Source of the DNA: Parvularculaceae bacterium
Lineage (GTDB): Bacteria; Pseudomonadota; Alphaproteobacteria; Caulobacterales; Parvularculaceae
Reading direction: 5' to 3'
DNA: 64,000 nt
NCBI GenBank assembly: GCA_021776465.1
Contig: JAJFFU010000216.1
Location: forward strand, 84,518-148,517
Position numbers and translations under genes: made by a program. Shown piece by piece: positions 41,381 to 48,484 of the stretch. How positions within the stretch are numbered: position 1 is the stretch's first letter; each line of letters starts with the position of its first letter. Below the pieces are notes generated by a model. That model worked only from the letters and a program-made list of their open reading frames with translations, did no database searches and had not been told where the DNA came from.

Positions 41381-42574
41381 TTAAGCAGGGTTTGTTGGGT
41401 CGTCTTCAGGGGTCTGATAATCACCAGTCATATCCGTATCAATATTGCGCTCTGTTATAGGCTCTAGAGATGGCGTCCCTACAACCGATTTAATCGGTAT
41501 TGGTTCTTTCTTAACGAAAAAGGTGAAAACAACCTTAGATTTAGGGAGGATGTCAACTTCAAGACGTCGATTGCTGTCAATCTCTATTCTAATAGGGATA
41601 TCAATAACCCCCTTCTGGTGTTGTTCTTCACTAAAATAATGCTTTGGATTTATTGGTTGATAAGAAAAAGAACCATCTGCATCTTTAGAAATATACTGAA
41701 TGGGATTCTTGACCTGTGTATTGTTACTCGAACTCACTCTTATTTTAGATATTTTGAAGGGGTTAAAGGCTGATTGGGCTAATAACTCAAAGTATTCTAC
41801 ATTAGAATATGAACACTCTACAGAAACCCTTCTGTCTGACCCAAAATTTTTATGTGCCTTAGTGAAGAACTGATTAAAACCAAATATTACCGCACGCTTG
41901 GTTTTTCGAGTAGGATTAGTAATGGTTACCCTATATTTAGGAAGAATTTGGGGAGAGGTAAACTGACCACGGTGGGGTGTAACAGGCGCACGTAGATAAT
42001 TCGTTAGATTAAGGCCATAATTATATGAAGATTTGATTATCTGCTCATCATAAGGCGCCTCATACACCCTCACAAATTTACGGGCAGGATGACGCTTGAT
42101 ATATAAATCTATGACAGAGATGATCGCAGGGCGCAGTTTCTCAAACAAGATTAACCCTTCAATAAAATCAAACTTATCATCCTCCGATTGGTTTACTTTA
42201 CCAACGTCATCTATGCATCGTCCTATGATGGCTAATAATCCCGTCTTAGCAGTCTTAAGCAGAGGATTTGCGGGGTCAACCAAGGCGTAATCCGTGACTA
42301 ATAAATCGGTATGAAAATGCTCTTTATTATCGTAGAATACTGCATAAAGCATATGATGAGCGCGTGTACCACTGGGATGTTTTTTGCTTTCAAATTTTTT
42401 GTCTACCCTTTTATATCGGAAACCCTCTAAAGGTTCTGGTTGAGAACACTCCGCTTTTATCTGTTTTAAAACATGGCGTTTGCCAGAAGATGTTGACGCA
42501 TCATAGTAATCAACGGTAACTTTACAAGGGTTCTTAGGATTTGGTGTAATTTCAATATAGGTAGGTTTTACCAT
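41381..42574 (-). CDS. Two-domain protein ending in a capsid-type jelly-roll domain, 397 residues
   Basis: Residues 1-205 form an unrecognised alpha/beta domain (R-V-D-K-K-F-E-S-K-K-H, L-L-V-T-D-Y-A-L-V-D). From residue 213 the sequence follows the probable major capsid protein closely: Y-R-V-T-I-T-N-P-T, F-G-F-N-Q-F-F, N-F-G-S-D (243-247), S-N-V-E-Y-F-E-L-L-A-Q-S-A, I-R-V-S-S-S-N-N-T-Q-V, V-I-D-I-P-I-R-I-E-I-D and V-V-F-T-F-F. This is the closest paralogue in the window and probably a vertex or accessory capsid protein. Confidence 0.7.
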   Translation of the reverse strand: MVKPTYIEITPNPKNPCKVTVDYYDASTSSGKRHVLKQIKAECSQPEPLEGFRYKRVDKKFESKKHPSGTRAHHMLYAVFYDNKEHFHTDLLVTDYALVDPANPLLKTAKTGLLAIIGRCIDDVGKVNQSEDDKFDFIEGLILFEKLRPAIISVIDLYIKRHPARKFVRVYEAPYDEQIIKSSYNYGLNLTNYLRAPVTPHRGQFTSPQILPKYRVTITNPTRKTKRAVIFGFNQFFTKAHKNFGSDRRVSVECSYSNVEYFELLAQSAFNPFKISKIRVSSSNNTQVKNPIQYISKDADGSFSYQPINPKHYFSEEQHQKGVIDIPIRIEIDSNRRLEVDILPKSKVVFTFFVKKEPIPIKSVVGTPSLEPITERNIDTDMTGDYQTPEDDPTNPA

Positions 42575-42575
42575 T

Positions 42576-42809
42576 TTATATAGGATTTTTATCTAAGGTT
42601 AATTTCACAGCCTCTTCAACTGATCGGAGCAATACCAACTCATCATCCTTTATTATTATCTCGAATTCTCTTTCCACTTCCATGGAGAATGAAACCATAT
42701 CCAGACTGTCTGCATCTAAATCAACAAACAATGTATCAAGTGAGCACTCAGTGTCAAACCTTTCGTTCACTAAATCAATCATCCTTTCTTCAATCTTAGT
42801 TTGGTTCAT
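42576..42809 (-). CDS. Acyl carrier protein
   Basis: The 77-residue four-helix protein has the 4'-phosphopantetheine attachment site D-A-D34-S35-L36-D-M-V-S-F and acidic helix 2. Length and motif are those of bacterial AcpP (D-S-L-D). ACPs carry acyl groups for fatty-acid or lipid synthesis. Here it lies between two virion-type genes and near the packaging ATPase, and no ketosynthase or acyltransferase is visible in the window. It may redirect host acyl chains to lipid or protein modification. An AAACTTAGTTT motif abuts the ATG. Confidence 0.85.
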   Translation of the reverse strand: MNQTKIEERMIDLVNERFDTECSLDTLFVDLDADSLDMVSFSMEVEREFEIIIKDDELVLLRSVEEAVKLTLDKNPI

Positions 42810-42820
42810 AAACTTAGTTT
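42810..42820. promoter_or_regulatory. AAACTWAGTTT palindrome, copy 4
   Basis: This copy directly precedes the acyl carrier protein ATG (minus strand: AAACTAAGTTTATG). The TAA inside it is the stop codon of the gene upstream. Confidence 0.55.
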
Positions 42821-43680
42821 AACTCAGTTTGAATGATGTATAACACCTCAGTCTGGGGTTCTACCTCCACGATCATAGACGATTGAAGACTCAACGAATG
42901 ACACGCCGAAGATACGTTACGAATGTATCGATGATTCATGTCTCGGTTAATCTCATTTGTTAAGAAATCCACCACCACATCCTCTTTCATATCCCTAATG
43001 GGGTAAGTCAACTGGTTTTGGTTTTTACTCACTACCGACACCTTTCCTACGGATTCTTTTTTAGAAAACAAAGAAGATGGGTTCATGCTTGGGTGTATTG
43101 AGCGGTATAACTCTATTGTAACATTCTTGTTGAGATCATTTGTTGTGGGTAAGCACACCTTTATCGATTCCTCTGAGGCGTTGTTAATTCTAAAGGGGTA
43201 ATAGAGCTTTTTGATAGGTTTATAGGATTCTCTTTTGGTATTTCCATATCTATCAATAAACAAAGAGAGAGTCATTGTGATTTTAGGGTTTAACAGAAGT
43301 TCCAAGGATTGGTCTCCATTTAAATCGAAATGAAGTTCGTCGTCAATGATGTCAATAATGTTTTCACAAAATGTATGCTCGGAAGCATACGCTATGGGAC
43401 AAATTTCATACACACTTGTCCCATCGTTTTCTGAGGGCTTTCGGTGGATGATGTTATTGTATAATTGAGTTATGTCAGTGGTTTGAAGACGAAGAAAATA
43501 CGAAAAATAAGGTCTTATTTTGCAATTTCTTAAATAGTACTCATATGGATTACCTGTACCTTCGATTGTCACACCTTCTGGGATGTCTTGATCTTCTGAA
43601 AAGAGATGTACAATCTGTTTAGAATTAGTATCATTCTTACAAATAAATTGAATCACAAAATCTTGTGTATCTAAATTCAT
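42814..43680 (-). CDS. Beta-rich protein, possible distant double jelly-roll paralogue, 288 residues
   Basis: The sequence is dominated by beta strands. Two halves each open with a strand resembling the capsid-domain start (F-V-I-Q-F-I-C-K-N-D-T-N-S-K-Q-I-V-H-L-F and Y-P-F-R-I-N-N-A-S-E-E-S-I-K-V). The first half contains Y-F-L-R-L-Q-T-T-D-I-T-Q, comparable to I-R-V-x-S-S-N-x-T-Q in the capsid-like protein. Similarity is weak. A minor capsid or spike-base protein is proposed because it lies next to the ACP and the packaging-type ATPase. Confidence 0.5.
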   Translation of the reverse strand: MNLDTQDFVIQFICKNDTNSKQIVHLFSEDQDIPEGVTIEGTGNPYEYYLRNCKIRPYFSYFLRLQTTDITQLYNNIIHRKPSENDGTSVYEICPIAYASEHTFCENIIDIIDDELHFDLNGDQSLELLLNPKITMTLSLFIDRYGNTKRESYKPIKKLYYPFRINNASEESIKVCLPTTNDLNKNVTIELYRSIHPSMNPSSLFSKKESVGKVSVVSKNQNQLTYPIRDMKEDVVVDFLTNEINRDMNHRYIRNVSSACHSLSLQSSMIVEVEPQTEVLYIIQTELN

Positions 43681-43684
43681 CTTA

Positions 43685-44371
43685 CTATTGTTTTATCCCA
43701 AAATTATTTGCTTTTCTATTGAGGTATTTCTCTTGATCCTTAGTCCAAAATTCTTTAATATGAAGCAATAACGTGTCTACTTCTCCACCAACGTTGGTGG
43801 GATGGTTGTGGCGATATAGACTCAGGTCAAAATATTTTATCCTCTGTAGCATAATAGCAACCTCTGTATATTCCTGATGGGCAAACAAAAAATCATAAAC
43901 AGGAGCAAGGGCATAGCCAAATCTTCGGTAATATTCACGTCCAATAATAGGCATCGTACTCACCTTGTCACCAGAGAACCCATCGTTGAAGAATACATTG
44001 CCATCTAGATTTGAAAAGCTAATATCAAATTTTTCACGGATCACATTATCAAATCCTACAGATAGATACTCCATGTCATCCGAAAAATGAACAAGTATAT
44101 CCCAAGGGTCTGCGGTGTTTATATCTCGGTTTACGGCCTCTATCCCGCCATTTCCGTCACCAAACAATATTTTCACATTATGGTTTTTCAAATACGGTTT
44201 TAGCCGAAGAAGGACATCCTTGTTGTACATACTCGGGTCGTTCTTGTCTGCGGTGATCAGAATCTGGTAATCTATCTTATTGCCAAGATAAGTTAGGATA
44301 TTATTAAGCCCCTCAAAAAACTTTTTAGGTCTTTCTCGTGTAGCGAATTTGAAAAGAATTTTATGTGGCAT
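43685..44371 (-). CDS. GT2-like glycosyltransferase, 228 residues
   Basis: The pattern K-F-A-T-R-E-R-P-K-K-F-F-E-G-L, I-L-I-T-A-D-K-N-D-P-S-M, N-R-D-I-N...W-D-I-L-V-H-F-S-D-D-M-E is that of viral/bacterial GT-A transferases with S-D-D as metal site. Paralogous to 40092-40757, which lacks the second Asp. Placed between capsid-type genes, it may glycosylate virion proteins. Confidence 0.7.
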   Translation of the reverse strand: MPHKILFKFATRERPKKFFEGLNNILTYLGNKIDYQILITADKNDPSMYNKDVLLRLKPYLKNHNVKILFGDGNGGIEAVNRDINTADPWDILVHFSDDMEYLSVGFDNVIREKFDISFSNLDGNVFFNDGFSGDKVSTMPIIGREYYRRFGYALAPVYDFLFAHQEYTEVAIMLQRIKYFDLSLYRHNHPTNVGGEVDTLLLHIKEFWTKDQEKYLNRKANNFGIKQ

Positions 44372-44376
44372 CTGTG

Positions 44377-45303
44377 TTATTTTGGGTTTCCGTAATACTG
44401 GACTATGAACTGACTGATCAAGTTATTTATTAATTCCCCTTGGTTAGTATGTTTTGCTTCACCAGTAGTTAAATTAACCTCTTTCAAGCGGGGCTTCACT
44501 ACTCTGTTATAATTTTTCTCTAGGTATTTTTCGATGGCATGCATGAATTGCCTCTTGGTGAAACGGCCTTTAATCTTATAATCATCAAGATCATAGTAGG
44601 CATGAAAACTTTTTTCAGCTATATTTTTACCAACTGCAAATTTAGCATTTACTAAACTCTCAAGAATCTGTAATGGCTCAGTATATTCATTGAACTTGTT
44701 CGCATGACGAATCACCGTATCTGACACCTTGTGAAACCTTAACCAACTCGCGTTTGCAAGAATTTTAGGATGACCAAATTTTCCTATAGACTGAAAATGC
44801 ATTACCACATCTACCCCAATATGTCTTTGGGTACATATGGCGCCTATCAGATCGTTTGGTAGACTATCTGACACATACTTATTGATATCCTCTATCAATA
44901 ACATCCCATCATGAAAACAGTCCAGCATAAAATGCAAGGCAGAGGCCATCTCATCAAGAGTCATTTTACCCTTTGGATTCTTAAAAATTCCGAGTTCTTC
45001 ATCTTGCTCTGTTTTAAATATATTCACTCGTCTTACCTCTATTCTGCCCCCACGACACCATTTACGGATATCCTTAAGGGCTATTGTCGGAAATTGAGTA
45101 AATTCACCATTAACATCGAATATCAACACTCGACGTGCTTTGGCACCTGTTCGGGCATTTGGTTTAATGTACCTATCAATCATTTTTAATGTTTCATAGG
45201 TCTTTCCGATTCCCTTTTTACCAACAGCAACCCCCAACAAGGGTTCACGTTCGTTCTCTTTTGGTTGAGCAGGTTTTCTATATTGTGTAGATGGTGCGTT
45301 CAA
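44377..45303 (-). CDS. Genome-packaging-type ATPase (HerA/FtsK superfamily, A32/P9-like)
   Basis: The 308-residue P-loop ATPase has Walker A at G28-K-K-G-I-G-K34-T35-Y. A strand R-R-V-L-I-F-D-V-N-G-E-F follows, which is the motif after Walker A seen in HerA/Zot/A32 proteins. Walker B is G-M-L-L-I-E138-D139-I-N. A sensor-type C-T-Q-R-H-I-G-V-D-V-V-M-H-F-Q181-S is typical of A32/P9-like packaging ATPases, which push DNA into preformed capsids of tailless membrane viruses. Zot-like secretion ATPases share parts of this pattern and are the main alternative. Its size is close to P9-type proteins rather than large terminases. Confidence 0.75.
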   Translation of the reverse strand: MNAPSTQYRKPAQPKENEREPLLGVAVGKKGIGKTYETLKMIDRYIKPNARTGAKARRVLIFDVNGEFTQFPTIALKDIRKWCRGGRIEVRRVNIFKTEQDEELGIFKNPKGKMTLDEMASALHFMLDCFHDGMLLIEDINKYVSDSLPNDLIGAICTQRHIGVDVVMHFQSIGKFGHPKILANASWLRFHKVSDTVIRHANKFNEYTEPLQILESLVNAKFAVGKNIAEKSFHAYYDLDDYKIKGRFTKRQFMHAIEKYLEKNYNRVVKPRLKEVNLTTGEAKHTNQGELINNLISQFIVQYYGNPK

Positions 45304-45308
45304 AAGAG

Positions 45309-46760
45309 TTAGTTTTCATCAGTGTCATCATCTAAAGCGTTTGCTACATCGTCGTCTGTAATCTCACTCTCTAATTCCCTTTCCAATTTATCAGCCATTT
45401 CTTGAGCTGCCGCTGACGGTGCTTCTACATGAACAGGTACGGACTCCTCTAGGGGGGCTTGATTATATTCCTGAGTTTCCTCTTTTGCAGGGGCAGCATT
45501 CCTGCGATCATCGTCAGCTTTTGATTGTATAAACATCTCAAGAATCGTCTTGTTTTGCTGAGAGAGCATATATGCCGAGGCGGTCATCTCAAGTATATGT
45601 CCAGTAATAGCCATCATAAGGCGTTGGCTAGGAGTTAGCATCACCTCGTTTTCAAGCAATACCTCGATAAGAGGTTCTCTAATGTCATCTTTAGTCTCTT
45701 CACTAACGGTGAATATTTCTTCAACCTGTTTATTGGTGCCTTCTATATGCTCGCCGATCGTTATCTTTTCCCCGTTAGCCCCAGCAATAACTTGAGTTAA
45801 ATCGATCTTTCCAGTAAATTGTAGTTGCCTAATCTTACGTTCAGAAAACGATGCCCACTTCTTAAAAGGCGCAGGTGCATAATTGCAATAGTGAAGCATA
45901 ATTGCATCAGCAGTCTTTTCAGCAGCTTTTCTTTTTTGAGTTGGCGACATGTCACTCATTGAACTGGCACCCTCGTCATCCTCCTCTTTTTTAGTTACTG
46001 GGTCTCCATGTTCATCCGATGGTGAATCCATGGGGTCAGAATCTGGGATGTCATGAGGATGTTCAGTATAACTCGGCTCTGGAATGTCTTCAGGGGGTGG
46101 TATATCCTGTGGAGGGGGGATGGCCTCTGCATCAGGAGGTACGCCCGCCGACGCATTGGCATCACCCACACCTAAGTCAGGGTCTGTAGGAGAGGGAGAA
46201 GCGTCCGACGAAGACGCTGAGGTATTATTACCAGAAGTATAAGCTCTTTCTACAACGGGATCAGAGAAGGGATCATAATCATTATCTATGGGGACTGGTT
46301 CTACTGGTATGGTTTTTTCCGTGCTATCTGCCATGTCTTTTATATTATCTTCAGGAACTGGAATGTGGGTCTTCAATTCATCTTGAGAATCCACCTCTGG
46401 TGGATCAACCGACGCGGGTTTTTCTGGTTCTGTTGGAGACTCAGCCTCATGTTTTGGAGGTGGGGATGTTTTTTGAACGTCCTTAGCTGTCACCTTTTTA
46501 GACTCAACGTTTTTAATAGGTTCAGAACTCTTCTTAGGCTCAGCACTCTTTTTGGTGGAGGCGGGAGATGCCTTTGACTGATCTTGTTTTTTTGAATTGG
46601 CCGTCTTAGATGAGCCTTTTTCCTGTTCAGAGGCAAGTCTAATCTTTTTCTCTTTGGAATAGATTTTAGCTCGGAGTTTAGTGGTATTATCCCCATCTTC
46701 ATACGGGATTTTTAATTCATCACAGCGCTTCTGACATCCTTTCAGTGAAACTAAACTCAT
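45309..46760 (-). CDS. Disordered acidic/proline-rich protein with SAP-like N-terminus, 483 residues
   Basis: Residues 1-40 (L-K-G-C-Q-K-R-C-D-E-L-K-I-P-Y-E-D-G-D-N) resemble a SAP/HeH helix-extended-helix DNA-binding motif ('L.eLC..lgIp...T...L...I'). A Lys/Ser stretch follows, then about 200 residues of Pro/Asp/Glu/Ser low complexity (E-A-I-P-P-P-Q-D-I-P-P-P). A folded helical region spans ~265-410 and the C-terminus is acidic. It may bind viral DNA and recruit partners. It lies 5 nt upstream of the packaging-type ATPase. Confidence 0.55.
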   Translation of the reverse strand: MSLVSLKGCQKRCDELKIPYEDGDNTTKLRAKIYSKEKKIRLASEQEKGSSKTANSKKQDQSKASPASTKKSAEPKKSSEPIKNVESKKVTAKDVQKTSPPPKHEAESPTEPEKPASVDPPEVDSQDELKTHIPVPEDNIKDMADSTEKTIPVEPVPIDNDYDPFSDPVVERAYTSGNNTSASSSDASPSPTDPDLGVGDANASAGVPPDAEAIPPPQDIPPPEDIPEPSYTEHPHDIPDSDPMDSPSDEHGDPVTKKEEDDEGASSMSDMSPTQKRKAAEKTADAIMLHYCNYAPAPFKKWASFSERKIRQLQFTGKIDLTQVIAGANGEKITIGEHIEGTNKQVEEIFTVSEETKDDIREPLIEVLLENEVMLTPSQRLMMAITGHILEMTASAYMLSQQNKTILEMFIQSKADDDRRNAAPAKEETQEYNQAPLEESVPVHVEAPSAAAQEMADKLERELESEITDDDVANALDDDTDEN

Positions 46761-46762
46761 GG

Positions 46763-47209
46763 CTATGCGTATTTAGATTTGAAGACTAAAACTTGAGGAT
46801 CAAGAATCTTAAAGTTTACAATAAACTGAGTTTCTTCAGGTTGATCACCTAGAACATCAAACTCTTTAAGGGCTCTATTAACAACCTGCCTCTCTCTATT
46901 GAAGAATTTTGCTACCCTATACTGACTCAAACCAATGTGGTGCATAATTAACACAAAACACATCTTTCTAGCCTGAACTACAGCACCTCTTTCAGTGCTA
47001 TAGATTATATCTTCTTTAGTTATCTTATATTGAAGTGCTGTAATATGCAGGATGTAATCAAAAACAAGTTTCTGAGGGTCATCGCCCCTCTCGATATCTA
47101 GCTGTTTTAACTTCTCACACATTCTCTCAGTCACTACATCAATACCATGTTTAGATATTCCTAGTTGTAGTTCTCGAAACAATCGAACAATCTTCTGATC
47201 TTCTTCCAT
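46763..47209 (-). CDS. DnaA domain IV-like DNA-binding protein, 148 residues
   Basis: Residues ~55-118 resemble the C-terminal domain of DnaA: Y-K-I-T-K-E-D-I-I-Y-S-T-E-R-G-A-V-V-Q-A-R-K-M-C, then I-G-L-S-Q-Y-R-V-A-K-F-F-N-R-E-R-Q-V-V-N-R-A. These are counterparts of the basic 'R...v..aR..a' and 'ig..fggrdHttV..a' helices. No AAA+ domain is present. A stand-alone domain IV could mark the viral origin or act as repressor. It follows a terminator, so it heads the packaging transcription unit. Confidence 0.68.
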   Translation of the reverse strand: MEEDQKIVRLFRELQLGISKHGIDVVTERMCEKLKQLDIERGDDPQKLVFDYILHITALQYKITKEDIIYSTERGAVVQARKMCFVLIMHHIGLSQYRVAKFFNRERQVVNRALKEFDVLGDQPEETQFIVNFKILDPQVLVFKSKYA

Positions 47210-47282
47210 TATGATTAACTCTAAGATATACTTGGCTCAAGTCTGGGGTTGAGCTGGACACACTCTAGGTGAGTGGGCGCCT

Positions 47283-47320
47283 AAAAAGAGACACCCACTA
47301 CAGGGCGTCTCTTTTTTTTA
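47283..47320 (-). terminator. Rho-independent terminator
   Basis: The stem AAAGAGACACCC/GGGCGTCTCTTT (one mismatch) has a six-base loop and T/A runs on both sides. It ends the transcript of 47336-47926 on the minus strand and separates it from 46763-47209. Confidence 0.75.
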
Positions 47321-47335
47321 AATAAATCACCGTGG

Positions 47336-47926
47336 CTATCCTCCAACTATCATGTAATTGGGTGACATAAACACATACCGAAGTGTTATATCTCCTACAA
47401 CTTGTTCGGGGTGTGTTGGTGGATGACCAAGAATCTTTTTTAGTTCATCTCTATGGATTCGATTGGCCGCCATAGCAGCCCTGACTTGCTCTTCTTTTGA
47501 TTTTGATGGGGGGGGGTCGGGAGTTGGTTCGGGTTCAGGTTCTGGTTCAGGTTCTGGTTCTGGTTCAGGGGTTGGCTCAGGTTCTGGGGTTGGTTCTGGT
47601 TCTGGTTCAGGGGTTGGCTCAGGTTCTGGGGTTGGTTCTGGTTCAGGTTCTGGGGTTGGCTCAGGAGCTGGCTCGGGAGTTGGCGCGTTTTGAGCATCAA
47701 TGAACTTTTGGATCATGGCGGCGATTTGCTCTGACTTCCTTTGGGACTCTACGAATCCTTTCTCTCTCTCGACAGCCTCGGTTTCCTTGTCCATCTTAAT
47801 ATACCGCTTAAGAGTGAGGTCGAAACCCTTTATTTTATTGCGGATTTTAACGGGTAGGTCTTTTACTTCAAGACCATGCTCTTCAAGTAGTTTTACATGG
47901 TCGAGTTCAATTTCTGTCTTTGGCAT
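47336..47926 (-). CDS. Protein with Pro-Glu-Pro repeat linker, 196 residues
   Basis: The charged helical N-terminal domain (1-82) is followed by a rigid linker (about 83-145) of P-T-P-E-P and E-P-E-P units. A C-terminal domain (150-196: [18 protein letters not shown]) ends the protein. (PE)n linkers like that of TonB span the periplasm or hold two domains apart. There is no membrane span. Function unknown. Confidence 0.6.
   Translation of the reverse strand: MPKTEIELDHVKLLEEHGLEVKDLPVKIRNKIKGFDLTLKRYIKMDKETEAVEREKGFVESQRKSEQIAAMIQKFIDAQNAPTPEPAPEPTPEPEPEPTPEPEPTPEPEPEPTPEPEPTPEPEPEPEPEPEPEPTPDPPPSKSKEEQVRAAMAANRIHRDELKKILGHPPTHPEQVVGDITLRYVFMSPNYMIVGG
47505..47690. repeat. Low-complexity PEP-coding repeat tract
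   Basis: Short degenerate repeats (ggttctggttcagg type) of 6-12 bp fill about 185 bp and encode the Pro-Glu linker. The opposite strand is open as Gly-Ser repeats only because of this composition. Confidence 0.8.
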
Positions 47927-47949
47927 AAATGGGATTTATTGGTTCGCGT

Positions 47950-47960
47950 AAACTAAGTTT
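47950..47960. promoter_or_regulatory. AAACTWAGTTT palindrome, copy 5
   Basis: This copy lies 24 nt upstream of the ATG of 47336-47926 in a 161-nt non-coding gap that must contain that gene's promoter. Confidence 0.55.
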
Positions 47961-48087
47961 TGATTTCCTTAGTTCACGAATGTAAACACTTTTTAGTGGA
48001 TTTTAATCCCTGTTTGTGGATTTTTGTTAACAACCAAGGGTGGATGTTAAAAATTTCCCGCCATCAACATTAGCCCCTTACAAGGGG

Positions 48088-48285
48088 TTAAATAATAGGG
48101 TTTTCACGCCTGTGTTTATCCATCATTATACGGCGGAATTCACGCTCTTCTGCACGGTCTGCTAACTCGGTTTTGCGGCGGATATTCTCTTGGCGAATAT
48201 TCCAAATAGTAGCGACGGTGCTCGCTGCGATAAGGAAGACAAATATGCCATATAGGTTTCGATGTTGTACTTGTGAGATACTCAT
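48088..48285 (-). CDS. Single-span membrane protein, 65 residues
   Basis: One span (about residues 10-27) is followed by a strongly charged helix (R-R-K-T-E-L-A-D-R-A-E-E-R-E-F-R-R). A hairpin CCCCTT-AC-AAGGGG directly follows the stop (48073-48086). It is the last gene of the giant-protein operon; function unknown. Confidence 0.6.
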   Translation of the reverse strand: MSISQVQHRNLYGIFVFLIAASTVATIWNIRQENIRRKTELADRAEEREFRRIMMDKHRRENPII

Positions 48286-48289
48286 TTAT

Positions 48290-48484
48290 TTATTCTTTTG
48301 TGTGGTTTTTAAGCTTAGAATCTTTTTCGGATTTAAGGCGATCAATCTCCATGTTCTCTCGTTTGATTCGCTTTAGATTTAGGTAAATACCCGTGGAGTA
48401 ATACCCAAACATCACCAGCCCAATAACTCCGGCCACCCCGAGTGCTGTAGATATTTTGCCGACCTCTTTCTGTGCTAAATTCAT
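48290..48484 (-). CDS. Single-span membrane protein, 64 residues
   Basis: One span (about residues 15-35) is followed by a basic helix (L-K-R-I-K-R-E-N-M-E-I-D-R-L-K). It starts in the stop of the 1160-residue protein gene (ATGA), so it is translationally coupled. Paired with 48088-48285; both may form a membrane complex. Confidence 0.6.
   Translation of the reverse strand: MNLAQKEVGKISTALGVAGVIGLVMFGYYSTGIYLNLKRIKRENMEIDRLKSEKDSKLKNHTKE

Noticed and set aside
47505-47690. CRISPR-like short repeats
   Set aside because: The units are degenerate, have no spacers of constant length and encode a Pro-Glu linker. No CRISPR array or cas gene is visible in the window.
47463-47703. Plus-strand open frames of Gly-Ser and Leu-Val repeats
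   Set aside because: They mirror the Pro-Glu repeat tract of the minus-strand gene 47336-47926; pure composition effect.
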